Shown one piece after another: positions 16,401-23,542 of a DNA stretch of 32,134 nucleotides. The position numbers were made by a program, and so were the translations under genes. Each line of letters starts with the position of its first letter. The first letter of the stretch is position 1. The notes under the pieces were generated by a model. It worked only from the letters and a program-made list of their open reading frames with translations. It was not told the DNA's origin and did no database searches. This stretch comes from Syntrophomonas sp. UBA5432 (GTDB taxonomy: Bacteria > Bacillota > Syntrophomonadia > Syntrophomonadales > Syntrophomonadaceae): the NCBI GenBank assembly GCA_002424365.1, contig DIRQ01000049.1, positions 12,927 to 45,060 on the forward strand, read 5' to 3'.

Positions 16401-17057
16401 AACCGGGCATTTCAAATCATGGAAAATGTCCGTAAAGGTAAGGGACTAAACAGTAACCAGGTTGATATAATGCAGGAGTCTCAGGTACCATCCTGGTATA
16501 TTGAATCCTGTAAAAAAATTAAGTACATGTTTCCCAAAGCCCATGCCGTAGCTTATGTTATGATGGCCTTTCGTATTGCCTATTTTAAGGTATATTATCC
16601 CCGCGAGTTTTATGCCAGTTTTTTCAGTATCCGGGCTGAAGACTTTGAAGCCGAGACAATGCTTGGGGGTATTGATAGTATAGCCCGGCGGATACAAGAG
16701 ATTAACCGTATGGGATTCAAAGCTCCCCAGAAAGAAAAGAAACTACTACCGGTGCTGGAACTGGCACTGGAAATGAACCTGCGCGGGTTTAAGTTTTATC
16801 CGGTTGACCTTTATGGTTCTGAGGCTCACCGCTTTACTGTTTATAAAGATGGCCTGTTATTTCCCTTCTCGGCATTACCCAATGTAGGCTCCACTGCTGC
16901 TCAAAGTATTGTAGAGGCCAGAACTGGTGGAAGTTTTGTATCAGTTGAAGATTTTCAGCAACGCACCCGCCTGAACAAGACAGCTATGGAAGTATTAAAG
17001 CAGTATAATTGTTTTCATGATCTTCCCGAAAGCAGCCAGATGAATCTTTTTGCGTAA
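13425..17057 (+). CDS. polC: DNA polymerase III PolC-type alpha subunit, apparently lacking the exonuclease domain
   Basis: The replicative polymerase of Firmicutes. Domains in order are an N-terminal region (1-210), an OB fold (about 215-300), PHP (LHAHTKMSAMDG from residue 313, ITDHG, ATGDVHFL), a zinc-binding segment (CPSCCYCEM, CPLCGNS), the palm with PDIDLNFSG (D738, D740) and KLDILGHDDP (D863), and a C-terminal clamp-binding QMNLF. B. subtilis PolC is about 1437 residues and carries a DEDDh exonuclease inside PHP after VIYGLEANIVDD. Here YGVEGYLVEDD (to about residue 380) runs directly into DSPYHIVLLACNQTGLRNL, so about 200 residues are absent. The better start is GTG 13428, 7 bases from GGAGG; TTG 13425 is only 4. 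Confidence 0.96.
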   Translation: MVTRDFASFYKEITGKDVSAVWQNTRIHKIEVHSCSKAWFIYVQVNDTIQAKIVRHTTKEILEHISYLEHLEIIPLLSKPSRWINEIINSRREELSSSFFNDGKFIDHIEWKCTGERLDLVTMDEETYNYIIEKQVCDYLANWFQEEYSLRVLVRVLGTANEPEVPSETINAGHKAEVLEIKDYGRVSRQTGKRDKRNRELLEQQEPIKLYDIQEGLKAVVVEGEVWKKETSKIRGNRYVITYYLTDYSDSLILKTFLDTLDEDRIKEGDWIKATGNLRYDDIARELVLFLECYIPTQKKVRSDDASQKRIELHAHTKMSAMDGLCNISALIKRAAEWQHPAITITDHGCTQAFPEAHQASREHKIKVIYGVEGYLVEDDKKDSPYHIVLLACNQTGLRNLYHLVSISYMNYFYRQPRIPRRELEEYREGILLGSACEAGELFQALLNGADEQKLEKIAAFYDYLEIQPLANNDFLIREGRAKDREYLQQLNQRIVELGNRLNKPVVATGDVHFLEPQDEVYRRIIQSGQGYEDAEVQAPLYFRTTVEMLEEFSYLGKEEAHAVVIDNPSLINKMVEVIQPVPDGFYPPKIDSAEEDIIKLTWEGAYKLYGDKIPEEIKARIKRELESITRHGFSVLYLIAHKLVKKSNQDGYLVGSRGSVGSSMVAYLTGITEVNPLPPHHLCPSCCYCEMVSDPSVGCGADLESKNCPLCGNSMHNDGFDIPFETFLGFEGDKVPDIDLNFSGDYQSKAHQYVEELFGSENVFRAGTISTIAERTAYGFVKKYTEEKQVTIKNSEIDRLVKGITGVRRTTGQHPGGLIVVPQDHDILEFTPLQHPADNKESGVITTHFEYHAIGDQLVKLDILGHDDPTVIKQLEDLTGEEAASIPLNDKQTMAIFSSVEPLGVKPDDIGTSVGTYGIPEFGTRFVRQMLEATRPTTFSELVRISGLSHGTDVWLNNAQTLIEGEIASLNEVICTRDDIMIYLIQQGIEKNRAFQIMENVRKGKGLNSNQVDIMQESQVPSWYIESCKKIKYMFPKAHAVAYVMMAFRIAYFKVYYPREFYASFFSIRAEDFEAETMLGGIDSIARRIQEINRMGFKAPQKEKKLLPVLELALEMNLRGFKFYPVDLYGSEAHRFTVYKDGLLFPFSALPNVGSTAAQSIVEARTGGSFVSVEDFQQRTRLNKTAMEVLKQYNCFHDLPESSQMNLFA
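13699..13724 (+). terminator. Terminator-like hairpin inside the 5' part of polC
   Basis: GGAGGA (13700-13705) pairs with TCCTCC (13710-13715) around GTTA, plus a G-T pair outside. It is followed by TCTTTTTTT. It has the form of a canonical intrinsic terminator but lies within codons about 92-100 of polC. Confidence 0.5.
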
Positions 17058-17134
17058 GTGATGTCTTATCTGACTTGTATAAATTATTAGCATTATGTTA
17101 TACTGATACTAAGCTTACTAATATCTGTTAACAC

Positions 17135-17160
17135 AAGTGGGTTTCTGCCCACTTTTTCTA
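17135..17160 (+). terminator. Intrinsic terminator after polC
   Basis: AAGTGGG (17135-17141) pairs with CCCACTT (17148-17154) around TTTCTG, followed by TTTCT. The T tract begins within the stem end. It closes the proS-mgtC-polC region before the nusA operon. Confidence 0.85.
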
Positions 17161-17402
17161 TTGTAATGCAGCGTTAATAAGAAAATAGACACTGAAGGAC
17201 AATGAATACTACGAAAAACACTGATGCGGAGAATGATGCTGACAAAAACTTAAAAAAATATCTGGTTAAATCATATTGGATCTGCGTGAATCTGCTCCCT
17301 TAATAGCGACCGTAGGGAGCATACGTGTGCCCTGCGGGTACGTCAAAAAAGTTATGTGGGTCTAGAATACATGACAGGTTAGGCGATGAAAAACTACTGG
17401 GG
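17161..17402 (+). other. Intergenic region before the nusA operon
   Basis: I see no supported gene here. Near 17182-17206 lie aaatagacactga and gacaatgaatac, which are related to segments at 5734-5745 and 8555-8580. A repeat B copy occupies 17315-17344. The frame of rimP is open back to ATG 17325, inside this repeat, but that extension lacks RimP-like sequence. No convincing sigma-A promoter could be fixed by eye, though one must exist in or before this stretch. Confidence 0.5.
17315..17344 (+). repeat. Short repeat B, forward copy
   Basis: gggagcatacgtgtgccctg followed by cgggtacgt aligns with the copy at 8461-8494 (gggagcatctttgtgccct, atgggtatgt). The CCC-GGG pairing is conserved although the centre changes from ATG to TGC. 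Confidence 0.5.
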
Positions 17403-17858
17403 GTGATTTTACTGGGAAAGGTACAGGACCTCGAAAATTTGATTGCGGGGGAGCTGGAGCAACATAATATAGAGCTGGTTGCACTTGAGTATCGTAAAGA
17501 AAACCGGCAACAAATACTACGAATTTATATAGATTCTGAAACAGGAATTGACCTGAATCTTTGCACTCAGGCAACCCGTATAGTTAAACCCCTGGTAGAT
17601 AAAGGTGATTTTTATTACGACCATCTTGAGGTTTCTTCACCCGGTCTGGACCGTCTCTTAAAAAAAGATAAGGACTTTCTACGTTTTCAGGGATCTATGG
17701 TAAAAGCAAAAATGCTTAAAGAGTATAACGGGCCCAATAAAATCACTGGAGTTCTTACTGGGGTAAATGATAAATATATTCATGTGAAAGTGGACGACAA
17801 CATCTTAGATCTTCCCCGAGATTTACTTTCTACGGTAAGACTACATCCGGATTATTAA
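17403..17858 (+). CDS. rimP: Ribosome maturation factor RimP
   Basis: RimP assists late maturation of the 30S subunit. The protein has the two-domain RimP fold signature: an N-terminal domain with IELVALEYRKENRQQILRIY and DLNLCTQATRIVKPLVD, the linking YYDHLEVSSPGLDRLLKKDKDF, and a C-terminal SH3-like domain. GTG 17403 gives 151 residues. The sequence GGGGGTGAT (17399-17407) looks like a Shine-Dalgarno for CTG 17412, which would give 148 residues beginning MGKVQDLENL, close to typical RimP starts. The frame is open to ATG 17325, which I reject. It begins the rimP-nusA-rnpM-ylxQ-infB operon; its stop overlaps the nusA ribosome binding site. Confidence 0.94.
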   Translation: MILLGKVQDLENLIAGELEQHNIELVALEYRKENRQQILRIYIDSETGIDLNLCTQATRIVKPLVDKGDFYYDHLEVSSPGLDRLLKKDKDFLRFQGSMVKAKMLKEYNGPNKITGVLTGVNDKYIHVKVDDNILDLPRDLLSTVRLHPDY

Positions 17859-17870
17859 GGAGGAAAAACA

Positions 17871-18935
17871 ATGTCTAATGAATTAATACAGGCATTGCAC
17901 GAAATAGAAAAAGAACGTGGTATTCCCAAGGTTGCTCTCATTGAAGCCATAAAAGCAGCACTAAATACTGCCTATAAGAAAAACTTTAGTACTACCCAGA
18001 GTGTAAGTGTAGAATTTAATGATTTAAGTGGAGAGGTAAGAGTCTTTTCACAGAAAAAAGTAGTTGATAAAGTACAGGATGATCGCCTGGAGATAGCAAT
18101 GGCAGAAGCTAAAGAGCTTTACCCTGATTGTAAAGTAGAGGACATGGTATATGTGGAGGCGACTCCGGCCAATTTTGGGCGTATAGCTGCTCAGACTGCC
18201 AAACAGGTGGTTATACAAAAGCTACGGGAAGCAGAGCGGAGTCTCATTTATGAGGAATTTTTAGAACGAGAAGGAGAAATAGTTACAGGTACCATTCAGC
18301 GTATTGAGTCGCGAACGGTTTATATTACATTGGGGAGAACCGAAGGTATTATGCTCCCTCCCGATCAAATCAGTGGGGAGAGGTACGAAATAGGGCAGAG
18401 GATAAAGGCCTATATTTACGAAGTTAAGAATACATCCAAAGGTCCTAATATATTTGTATCCAGAACTAATTCCTATTTCCTGCGACGGCTATTTGAATTA
18501 GAAGTACCGGAGATTTACGATGGTGTGGTAGAAATTAAATCTATTGCCCGGGAGGCCGGTTCCCGTTCTAAGATTTCTGTACACTCACTGGATGAAAGAG
18601 TGGATTCGGTTGGAGCCTGTGTAGGACCCAGGGGACTTAGGGTTCAGAATATAGTTTCTGAGCTGGATGGAGAAAAAATTGATATTATCAAATATGATAA
18701 AGATCCAGAAAAATATATAGCCAATGCCCTTAGTCCGGCCAAAGTACTGGCGGTATATGCTAATGACGAAGCTAAAATGGCTACTGTTGTAGTTCCGGAT
18801 TATCAGCTATCCCTGGCCATTGGTAAAGAAGGACAAAATGCTCGTTTGGCAGCTAAACTTACCGGCTGGAAAGTGGATATTAAAAATGAGAGCCAGTTTA
18901 TGGAGGAGGCCGACATAGATGGCCAGGACTCGTAA
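17871..18935 (+). CDS. nusA: Transcription termination/antitermination factor NusA
   Basis: NusA binds RNA polymerase and nascent RNA, modulating pausing and termination. The 354-residue Firmicute-length protein has an N-terminal polymerase-binding domain (about 1-130), an S1 domain beginning EGEIVTGTIQRIE near 134, and tandem KH domains (about 205-345) with GACVGPRGLRVQNIVSEL and LAIGKEGQNARLAAKLTGW. It lacks the C-terminal acidic repeats of E. coli NusA, as expected for this group. ATG 17871 has AAGGAGG (17857-17863). It overlaps the next gene by 17 bases. Confidence 0.98.
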   Translation: MSNELIQALHEIEKERGIPKVALIEAIKAALNTAYKKNFSTTQSVSVEFNDLSGEVRVFSQKKVVDKVQDDRLEIAMAEAKELYPDCKVEDMVYVEATPANFGRIAAQTAKQVVIQKLREAERSLIYEEFLEREGEIVTGTIQRIESRTVYITLGRTEGIMLPPDQISGERYEIGQRIKAYIYEVKNTSKGPNIFVSRTNSYFLRRLFELEVPEIYDGVVEIKSIAREAGSRSKISVHSLDERVDSVGACVGPRGLRVQNIVSELDGEKIDIIKYDKDPEKYIANALSPAKVLAVYANDEAKMATVVVPDYQLSLAIGKEGQNARLAAKLTGWKVDIKNESQFMEEADIDGQDS

Positions 18936-19194
18936 AATCCCCCTGCGTATGTGTGTAGGATGCAGAGAAATGAAAAACAAAAAAGAACTACTCAGGATAG
19001 TGCGTACTCCGGAAGGTAACGTTGAGATTGATCAAAGTGGTAAAAAATCGGGTCGTGGTGCTTATATCTGTCCCCAGCTTGATTGTCTGCAGCAGGCCCT
19101 GAAGGGTAAAAGCTTGCAAAAGGCGTTGGAACATGATATTCCTGATGAAGTTATAGATAAACTAAAAAAACAAGTTCCCAAATTTTTTTCATAA
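18919..19194 (+). CDS. rnpM: YlxR family RNA-binding protein (RNase P modulator RnpM)
   Basis: A small 91-residue protein with the YlxR signature: RKIPLRMCVGCREMKNKKEL at the start, then GRGAYICPQLDC. In B. subtilis YlxR has been reported to bind the RNase P RNA and modulate its activity, and was renamed RnpM; the role here is transferred from that. ATG 18919 lies 9 bases after GGAGGAGG (18902-18909) inside the end of nusA. The arrangement nusA-ylxR-ylxQ-infB is conserved across Firmicutes. Confidence 0.94.
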   Translation: MARTRKIPLRMCVGCREMKNKKELLRIVRTPEGNVEIDQSGKKSGRGAYICPQLDCLQQALKGKSLQKALEHDIPDEVIDKLKKQVPKFFS

Positions 19195-19199
19195 TCAAG

Positions 19200-19556
19200 G
19201 TGCGTGATACTTTGCAAAAGATTTTTAGTATGATAGGTTTTGCACAAAAGGCAGGGAAAGTGTCATCAGGGACTATAGCTACGAAATCCAGTTTGCTCAG
19301 ACGACGGGCTTATCTGTTAATTATGAGCTACGATATTTCCGAAAATACTCGAGAATCGTTGATTAACGTCTGTAAAAAACAAAAAATACCCTGGATGACT
19401 CTAGGGAATAAATTTGAACTCGGCACTTCCGCGGGAAAAGCTTACCGGGTTGCCGTTACTATAAATGAGCCGGGAATGGCGAATTCGATTATGGAACTGT
19501 TAAAGTCAAGGGGAGAAGGGTTAAATAGTACGGGGGTGGTTGAATGGCCAAAGTAA
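19200..19556 (+). CDS. ylxQ: YlxQ, L7Ae/L30e-family ribosomal-like protein
   Basis: A small protein of the L7Ae fold that binds kink-turn RNA, of unclear cellular role. MIGFAQKAGKVSSGTIATKS and the later LLIMSYDISENTRESL match the family. The 118-residue form uses GTG 19200, which overlaps its own AAGG. TTG 19212 has AAGGTG (19197-19202) 9 bases upstream and may be the true start, shortening the protein by four residues. It overlaps infB by 13 bases. Confidence 0.92.
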   Translation: MRDTLQKIFSMIGFAQKAGKVSSGTIATKSSLLRRRAYLLIMSYDISENTRESLINVCKKQKIPWMTLGNKFELGTSAGKAYRVAVTINEPGMANSIMELLKSRGEGLNSTGVVEWPK

Positions 19557-22177
19557 GAGTACATGAAATAGCTAAAGACCTGGGAATGACCAGTAAGGAT
19601 ATGGTTGATGCATTGTTAAATATGGGTCTGGATGTAAAGAATCATATGAGCACTCTGGAGGAATCTCAGGCTAACTGGGTTAAGAAACAACTGGGAGAAA
19701 AGTCTCCTGGTAAAGGAGAAAAGGTCGTGAAAAGGGACAGTGCAGGTGTTCCTGAGAGGAAAACGCCGGAAACCGGAGTGAAAAGTCGGCAACTACCCCG
19801 GCCCGCTTCACAGCCCGCCTCGAAGACAGAACGCCCGGTTAAGGGTGAACCTGCCAGGACGGAACGTCCAGTAGCAGGTGATGGAAGAATACCTGGTAAA
19901 CCCGTTGTAAAAACTCAGGGGGACGATAGGCGGCCTCTGGGGAGAGCAGAAAAGGATAGACGTGCATCTGACAAAGCACGACAGGAAAGGCGTCCATCGG
20001 AAAGGACTATGCAACAACCAGGAAATAGAGCGTTAGATTCAGCTCAGCGTGATCAGGGACGCTTTAAAAATAATGACCGACAGGTTGTGGAGAGACAGCA
20101 AAAACAGGGACCCCAGGGTGAAAAGCGGGTTGAAGGCGGTAAAAGGCCTCCTGCACCAACGCAACACAGATCACCACAGCAGAGACCGCCACAACAGAGA
20201 CCGCCGCAACAGCGGCAAGAACAGCCCAAGGGTGATAATAAGAGTTTGCCTGCGGATAAGCGAAATACTGATACCGTAAAAGGAAAAGATAATCGCAATG
20301 CTCAGCCGGCTAAATATGACAAAAGTAAAGGACCCAAGAAACCCGGTTCCGCTGTAATACACAGAGACTACAGCCGACCCGGCAGAAAGCAAAGACATAA
20401 ACGCAAAAAAGAGGAAGTTATGGTTCAACTACCGGACCAAATTAGTATAGAAGATAGTATCACAGTAAGGGACCTGGCTGAGAAACTGCATAGAGGGTCA
20501 GCTGAGATTGTTAAAAAATTAATGGAATTGGGTATCATGGCAGTTATAAATCAGAGCATAGATTTTGAGACTGCTGAAATAGTTGCTAGTCTTTATGAGG
20601 TTAAGGTTGAACGGGTCATATCGGAAGAAGAAAAGTTGTTGGAAGAAATATATGACGAGGAAGCCAGCCTTAAACTACGTCCACCTGTAGTTACGGTTAT
20701 GGGTCACGTTGACCATGGTAAAACCTCATTACTGGATAGAATTCGTAAAGCAGATGTAGTTTCAGGTGAAGCTGGTGGTATTACCCAGCACATAGGTGCA
20801 TACCAGGTTACCGTAAATGATAGCCGGGTTACATTTATTGACACGCCTGGTCATGAAGCCTTTACTGCCATGCGTGCTCGGGGAGCAAATTTAACTGATA
20901 TTGTAGTACTGGTAGTGGCTGCCGATGATGGAGTTATGCCTCAGACCATTGAAGCCATTAACCACATCAAGGCTGCCGATGTTCCCTTTGTAGTAGCAGT
21001 CAACAAGATAGATAAGCCTGAAGCCAACCCTGATCGGGTTATGCAACAGCTTACTGAGTACGGTATTGTTGCAGAAGAATGGGGTGGTGACACTATATTC
21101 GTTCCGGTATCAGCAAAAAGAGGCGATGGTATTGAGAACCTGCTGGAAATGATTCTGTTGGTAGCGGAAATGCATGAAATCAAAGCTAACCCTGATCGCT
21201 TGGCAGAGGGAGTAGTTATAGAAGGACAGCTTGACCGAGGGCGCGGTCCAGTAGGAACGGTCCTGGTTTTGAAGGGTACCCTTAAAATTGGTGAATGTCT
21301 AATTTGTGGTAATAACTTCTGTAAGGTTAGAGCTATGACCGATCATAAAGGGCGAAGAGTAGAACAGGCATTTCCTTCCATGCCGGTGGAGATTACCGGG
21401 TGGTCAGAAGTACCTGAGGCTGGTGGTAGAGTATTGGCCTGTGATGAAAAAGTGGCCAAGGAAGTTGTAAACCTACGCCTAAGTGAAAAGAAAATTGAAG
21501 AACAGAAACAGAGTAGCAAAGTATCCCTTGATGACTTCTTTAAACAGATGCAAGATGCTGATGTTAAGGAGTTAAACCTGATTATAAAAGGAGACGTACA
21601 GGGTTCAATTGAAGCATTAGCCCAGTCATTACTACGCCTGGCGACCGATGAGGTCAAAGTAAGTGTAATCCATTCTGCGGTTGGTGCTATTAGTGAAACT
21701 GATGTTATGCTGGCGTCAGCTTCTCAGGCAATAATAATCGGATTTAACGTCCGGCCTGATGTAAAAGCAAGAAAATATGCGGAAGATGAAGGTATTGATG
21801 TTCGTCTCTACCGAGTTATTTATGAAGCCATTGAAGATGTAAAAAAGGCTATGGCAGGATTGCTTGACCCCGAATACCGGGAAAAATATCTGGGTCGGGC
21901 TGAAGTCAGGGCTACATTTAAAGTGCCCAATGTGGGTATGATAGCCGGATCTTATGTTATTGATGGTAAAATTCAAAGAAATGCCAGTATGCGGGTTTTA
22001 CGAGACGGCGTAATTGTTTATGAAGGTAGACTGGCATCACTCAAACGTTTCAAGGATGATGTCCGCGAAGTAGTGGAAAACTATGAATGCGGTATTGGCA
22101 TTCAGGATTTTAACGACATAAAAGAAGGCGATATAATAGAAGCCTATACCCTGGAAGAAATACCCCGGGAGTTATAA
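19544..22177 (+). CDS. infB: Translation initiation factor IF-2
   Basis: IF-2 is the GTPase that delivers initiator tRNA and promotes subunit joining. The 877 residues comprise IF2_N (1-50, KVRVHEIAKDLGMTSKDMVD), a long basic disordered linker (about 55-285) rich in K, R, Q, P and E, a second IF2_N domain (about 295-355, SITVRDLAEKLHRGSAEIVK), and the G domain with GHVDHGKTS (387-395), DTPGHEAF and NKIDK. Domains II, III and IV follow. The linker includes SPQQRPPQQRPPQQR, coded by three near-identical 15-base units (20168-20212). ATG 19544 follows GGGGGTGG. Confidence 0.98.
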   Translation: MAKVRVHEIAKDLGMTSKDMVDALLNMGLDVKNHMSTLEESQANWVKKQLGEKSPGKGEKVVKRDSAGVPERKTPETGVKSRQLPRPASQPASKTERPVKGEPARTERPVAGDGRIPGKPVVKTQGDDRRPLGRAEKDRRASDKARQERRPSERTMQQPGNRALDSAQRDQGRFKNNDRQVVERQQKQGPQGEKRVEGGKRPPAPTQHRSPQQRPPQQRPPQQRQEQPKGDNKSLPADKRNTDTVKGKDNRNAQPAKYDKSKGPKKPGSAVIHRDYSRPGRKQRHKRKKEEVMVQLPDQISIEDSITVRDLAEKLHRGSAEIVKKLMELGIMAVINQSIDFETAEIVASLYEVKVERVISEEEKLLEEIYDEEASLKLRPPVVTVMGHVDHGKTSLLDRIRKADVVSGEAGGITQHIGAYQVTVNDSRVTFIDTPGHEAFTAMRARGANLTDIVVLVVAADDGVMPQTIEAINHIKAADVPFVVAVNKIDKPEANPDRVMQQLTEYGIVAEEWGGDTIFVPVSAKRGDGIENLLEMILLVAEMHEIKANPDRLAEGVVIEGQLDRGRGPVGTVLVLKGTLKIGECLICGNNFCKVRAMTDHKGRRVEQAFPSMPVEITGWSEVPEAGGRVLACDEKVAKEVVNLRLSEKKIEEQKQSSKVSLDDFFKQMQDADVKELNLIIKGDVQGSIEALAQSLLRLATDEVKVSVIHSAVGAISETDVMLASASQAIIIGFNVRPDVKARKYAEDEGIDVRLYRVIYEAIEDVKKAMAGLLDPEYREKYLGRAEVRATFKVPNVGMIAGSYVIDGKIQRNASMRVLRDGVIVYEGRLASLKRFKDDVREVVENYECGIGIQDFNDIKEGDIIEAYTLEEIPREL
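20168..20212 (+). repeat. Three tandem 15-base units in the infB linker
   Basis: The units agatcaccacagcag, agaccgccacaacag and agaccgccgcaacag encode RSPQQ-RPPQQ-RPPQQ. Units two and three differ at one base, as expected from recent slippage or unequal exchange. The frame is preserved because the unit length is a multiple of three. Confidence 0.85.
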
Positions 22178-22206
22178 TATTTTACAACCGGTAAGGGGGT
22201 AGAAAT

Positions 22207-22569
22207 ATGAGTAGACGCAGGCAGGAAAGAATGTCCATAGAAATACGAAAAATTATAGCCCAAATAATTCAGGAAGATATAAAAGACCCGCGAATTGATT
22301 TTACTTCGGTATCAATTACCAGGGTTGACGTAAGTAACGACTTGAGTCATGCTCGCGTTTATGTAAGCGTGCTGGGGGATAACCAGAAACAGGATGAAAC
22401 CATGGAGGCCTTGCAGAAAGCAAAAGGCTATATAAGAACTGAGCTGGTTCAAGATTTACGGGTTAAACATGCACCCGAACTGGAATTTCGCTTGGATCGC
22501 TCCATAGAACACGGTATTCGTATTGCAGCTCTATTAGATGAATTAAAAGAAGAGCACAAAGGGGAATAG
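22207..22569 (+). CDS. rbfA: Ribosome-binding factor A
   Basis: RbfA binds immature 30S subunits and helps 16S rRNA 5'-end processing, notably in the cold. The 120-residue length is standard. Family landmarks are RRRQERMSIEIRKIIAQIIQ near the N-terminus, DPRIDFTSVSITRVDVSNDL, ARVYVSVLG, and LRVKHAPELEFRLDRSIEHG near the C-terminus. It follows infB directly; ylxP, which lies between the two in B. subtilis, is absent here. ATG 22207 has GGGGG (22196-22200) 6 bases upstream. Confidence 0.97.
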   Translation: MSRRRQERMSIEIRKIIAQIIQEDIKDPRIDFTSVSITRVDVSNDLSHARVYVSVLGDNQKQDETMEALQKAKGYIRTELVQDLRVKHAPELEFRLDRSIEHGIRIAALLDELKEEHKGE

Positions 22570-22575
22570 TGAAGT

Positions 22576-23541
22576 ATGAACAGCATCACTGAGATTGCTC
22601 AACAACTTCATCTGACCGATAACTTTATTATCATAGGACACGCTATTCCCGATGGTGATTGTATTGGCTCTATGCTAGGGCTATATTGGGGACTTAAAGC
22701 CAATAGAAAAGAGGTCCGGATGTTCCTCAGTGGCGATGTACCAGCTATATATCATTATCTGGCGGGCTGGGAGGAAATCAGGCCTGCTGAGGAATTAGTT
22801 CCTGGTGAAGAAAACATTATTTTTGTAGACTGTGCTGACCGGGAACGGGTAGGTGATAAAATACTGCAGAGGATAGAGGACTACCCCGTGTTTATCAACA
22901 TTGACCATCACCTACAGGATAAACCATATGCTTCTTATAATTATGTTTCTCCGGTGGCGGCTGCCACCGGAGAAATAATTTTTAATCTGCTTACAGCCAT
23001 GGAGGTAAAAATAACTCCACAAATGGCTGATTGTCTTTATGTTGCCATACTTATGGACACGGGTAGATTTATGAACAACAATACCACCCCCACAACTATG
23101 CGGATAGCCGCCCAACTTATTGACCTTGGGGCTGACATAAACCAGGCCCGGGTTAATCTTTTTGAGTCCAAATCCCACCTGGAGGTACTATTATTAGGTA
23201 AAGCTTTAAAACATATAGATTTTAGCGAAGATGGCAGGATTGCCTGGATGAGTCTGCCATATGATGAAGTAAAATCGATTAATGCCTTGGATTTTCATCC
23301 TGAAGGTATAATCAACTATACCCGTATGATTACCGGCGTTGAAGTTGGCCTGCTCTTTCGCGAAACCGAACCGGGAGTAGTAAAAATTGGCTTTCGCTCC
23401 AAGGGACCTATTAACGTAGCTGCTATTGCCCAGGAATTTAACGGAGGAGGTCACCGCCAGGCCGCTGGAGCCAGACAGGAAGGCAGACTGGAAGAAGTCA
23501 GGGAGCAGGTAATTAAAATGGTCAAGGACGTGATTTCTTAA
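22576..23541 (+). CDS. nrnA: DHH/DHHA1 family nanoRNase/pAp phosphatase
   Basis: NrnA-type phosphoesterase degrades short RNA oligonucleotides and 3'-phosphoadenosine 5'-phosphate, and related enzymes hydrolyse pGpG or c-di-AMP products. DHH motifs are intact: GHAIPDGDCIGS (H22, D26, D28), VDCADRE near 85, NIDHHLQD near 112, MDTGRF near 155, and the DHHA1 motif GGGHRQAAGA near 293. The length of 321 fits. It lies between rbfA and truB, common in Clostridia, and begins six bases after rbfA. Its coding sequence contains an exceptional perfect hairpin at 22944-22977. Confidence 0.95.
   Translation: MNSITEIAQQLHLTDNFIIIGHAIPDGDCIGSMLGLYWGLKANRKEVRMFLSGDVPAIYHYLAGWEEIRPAEELVPGEENIIFVDCADRERVGDKILQRIEDYPVFINIDHHLQDKPYASYNYVSPVAAATGEIIFNLLTAMEVKITPQMADCLYVAILMDTGRFMNNNTTPTTMRIAAQLIDLGADINQARVNLFESKSHLEVLLLGKALKHIDFSEDGRIAWMSLPYDEVKSINALDFHPEGIINYTRMITGVEVGLLFRETEPGVVKIGFRSKGPINVAAIAQEFNGGGHRQAAGARQEGRLEEVREQVIKMVKDVIS
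22944..22983 (+). terminator. Terminator-like 15-base-pair hairpin inside nrnA
   Basis: TTCTCCGGTGGC (22947-22958) pairs perfectly with GCCACCGGAGAA (22963-22974) around GGCT. Three more pairs, one a wobble, extend it to 22944 and 22977. It is followed by ATTTTTA. It lies over the conserved SPVAAATGE codons. Confidence 0.55.
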
Positions 23542-23542
23542 T

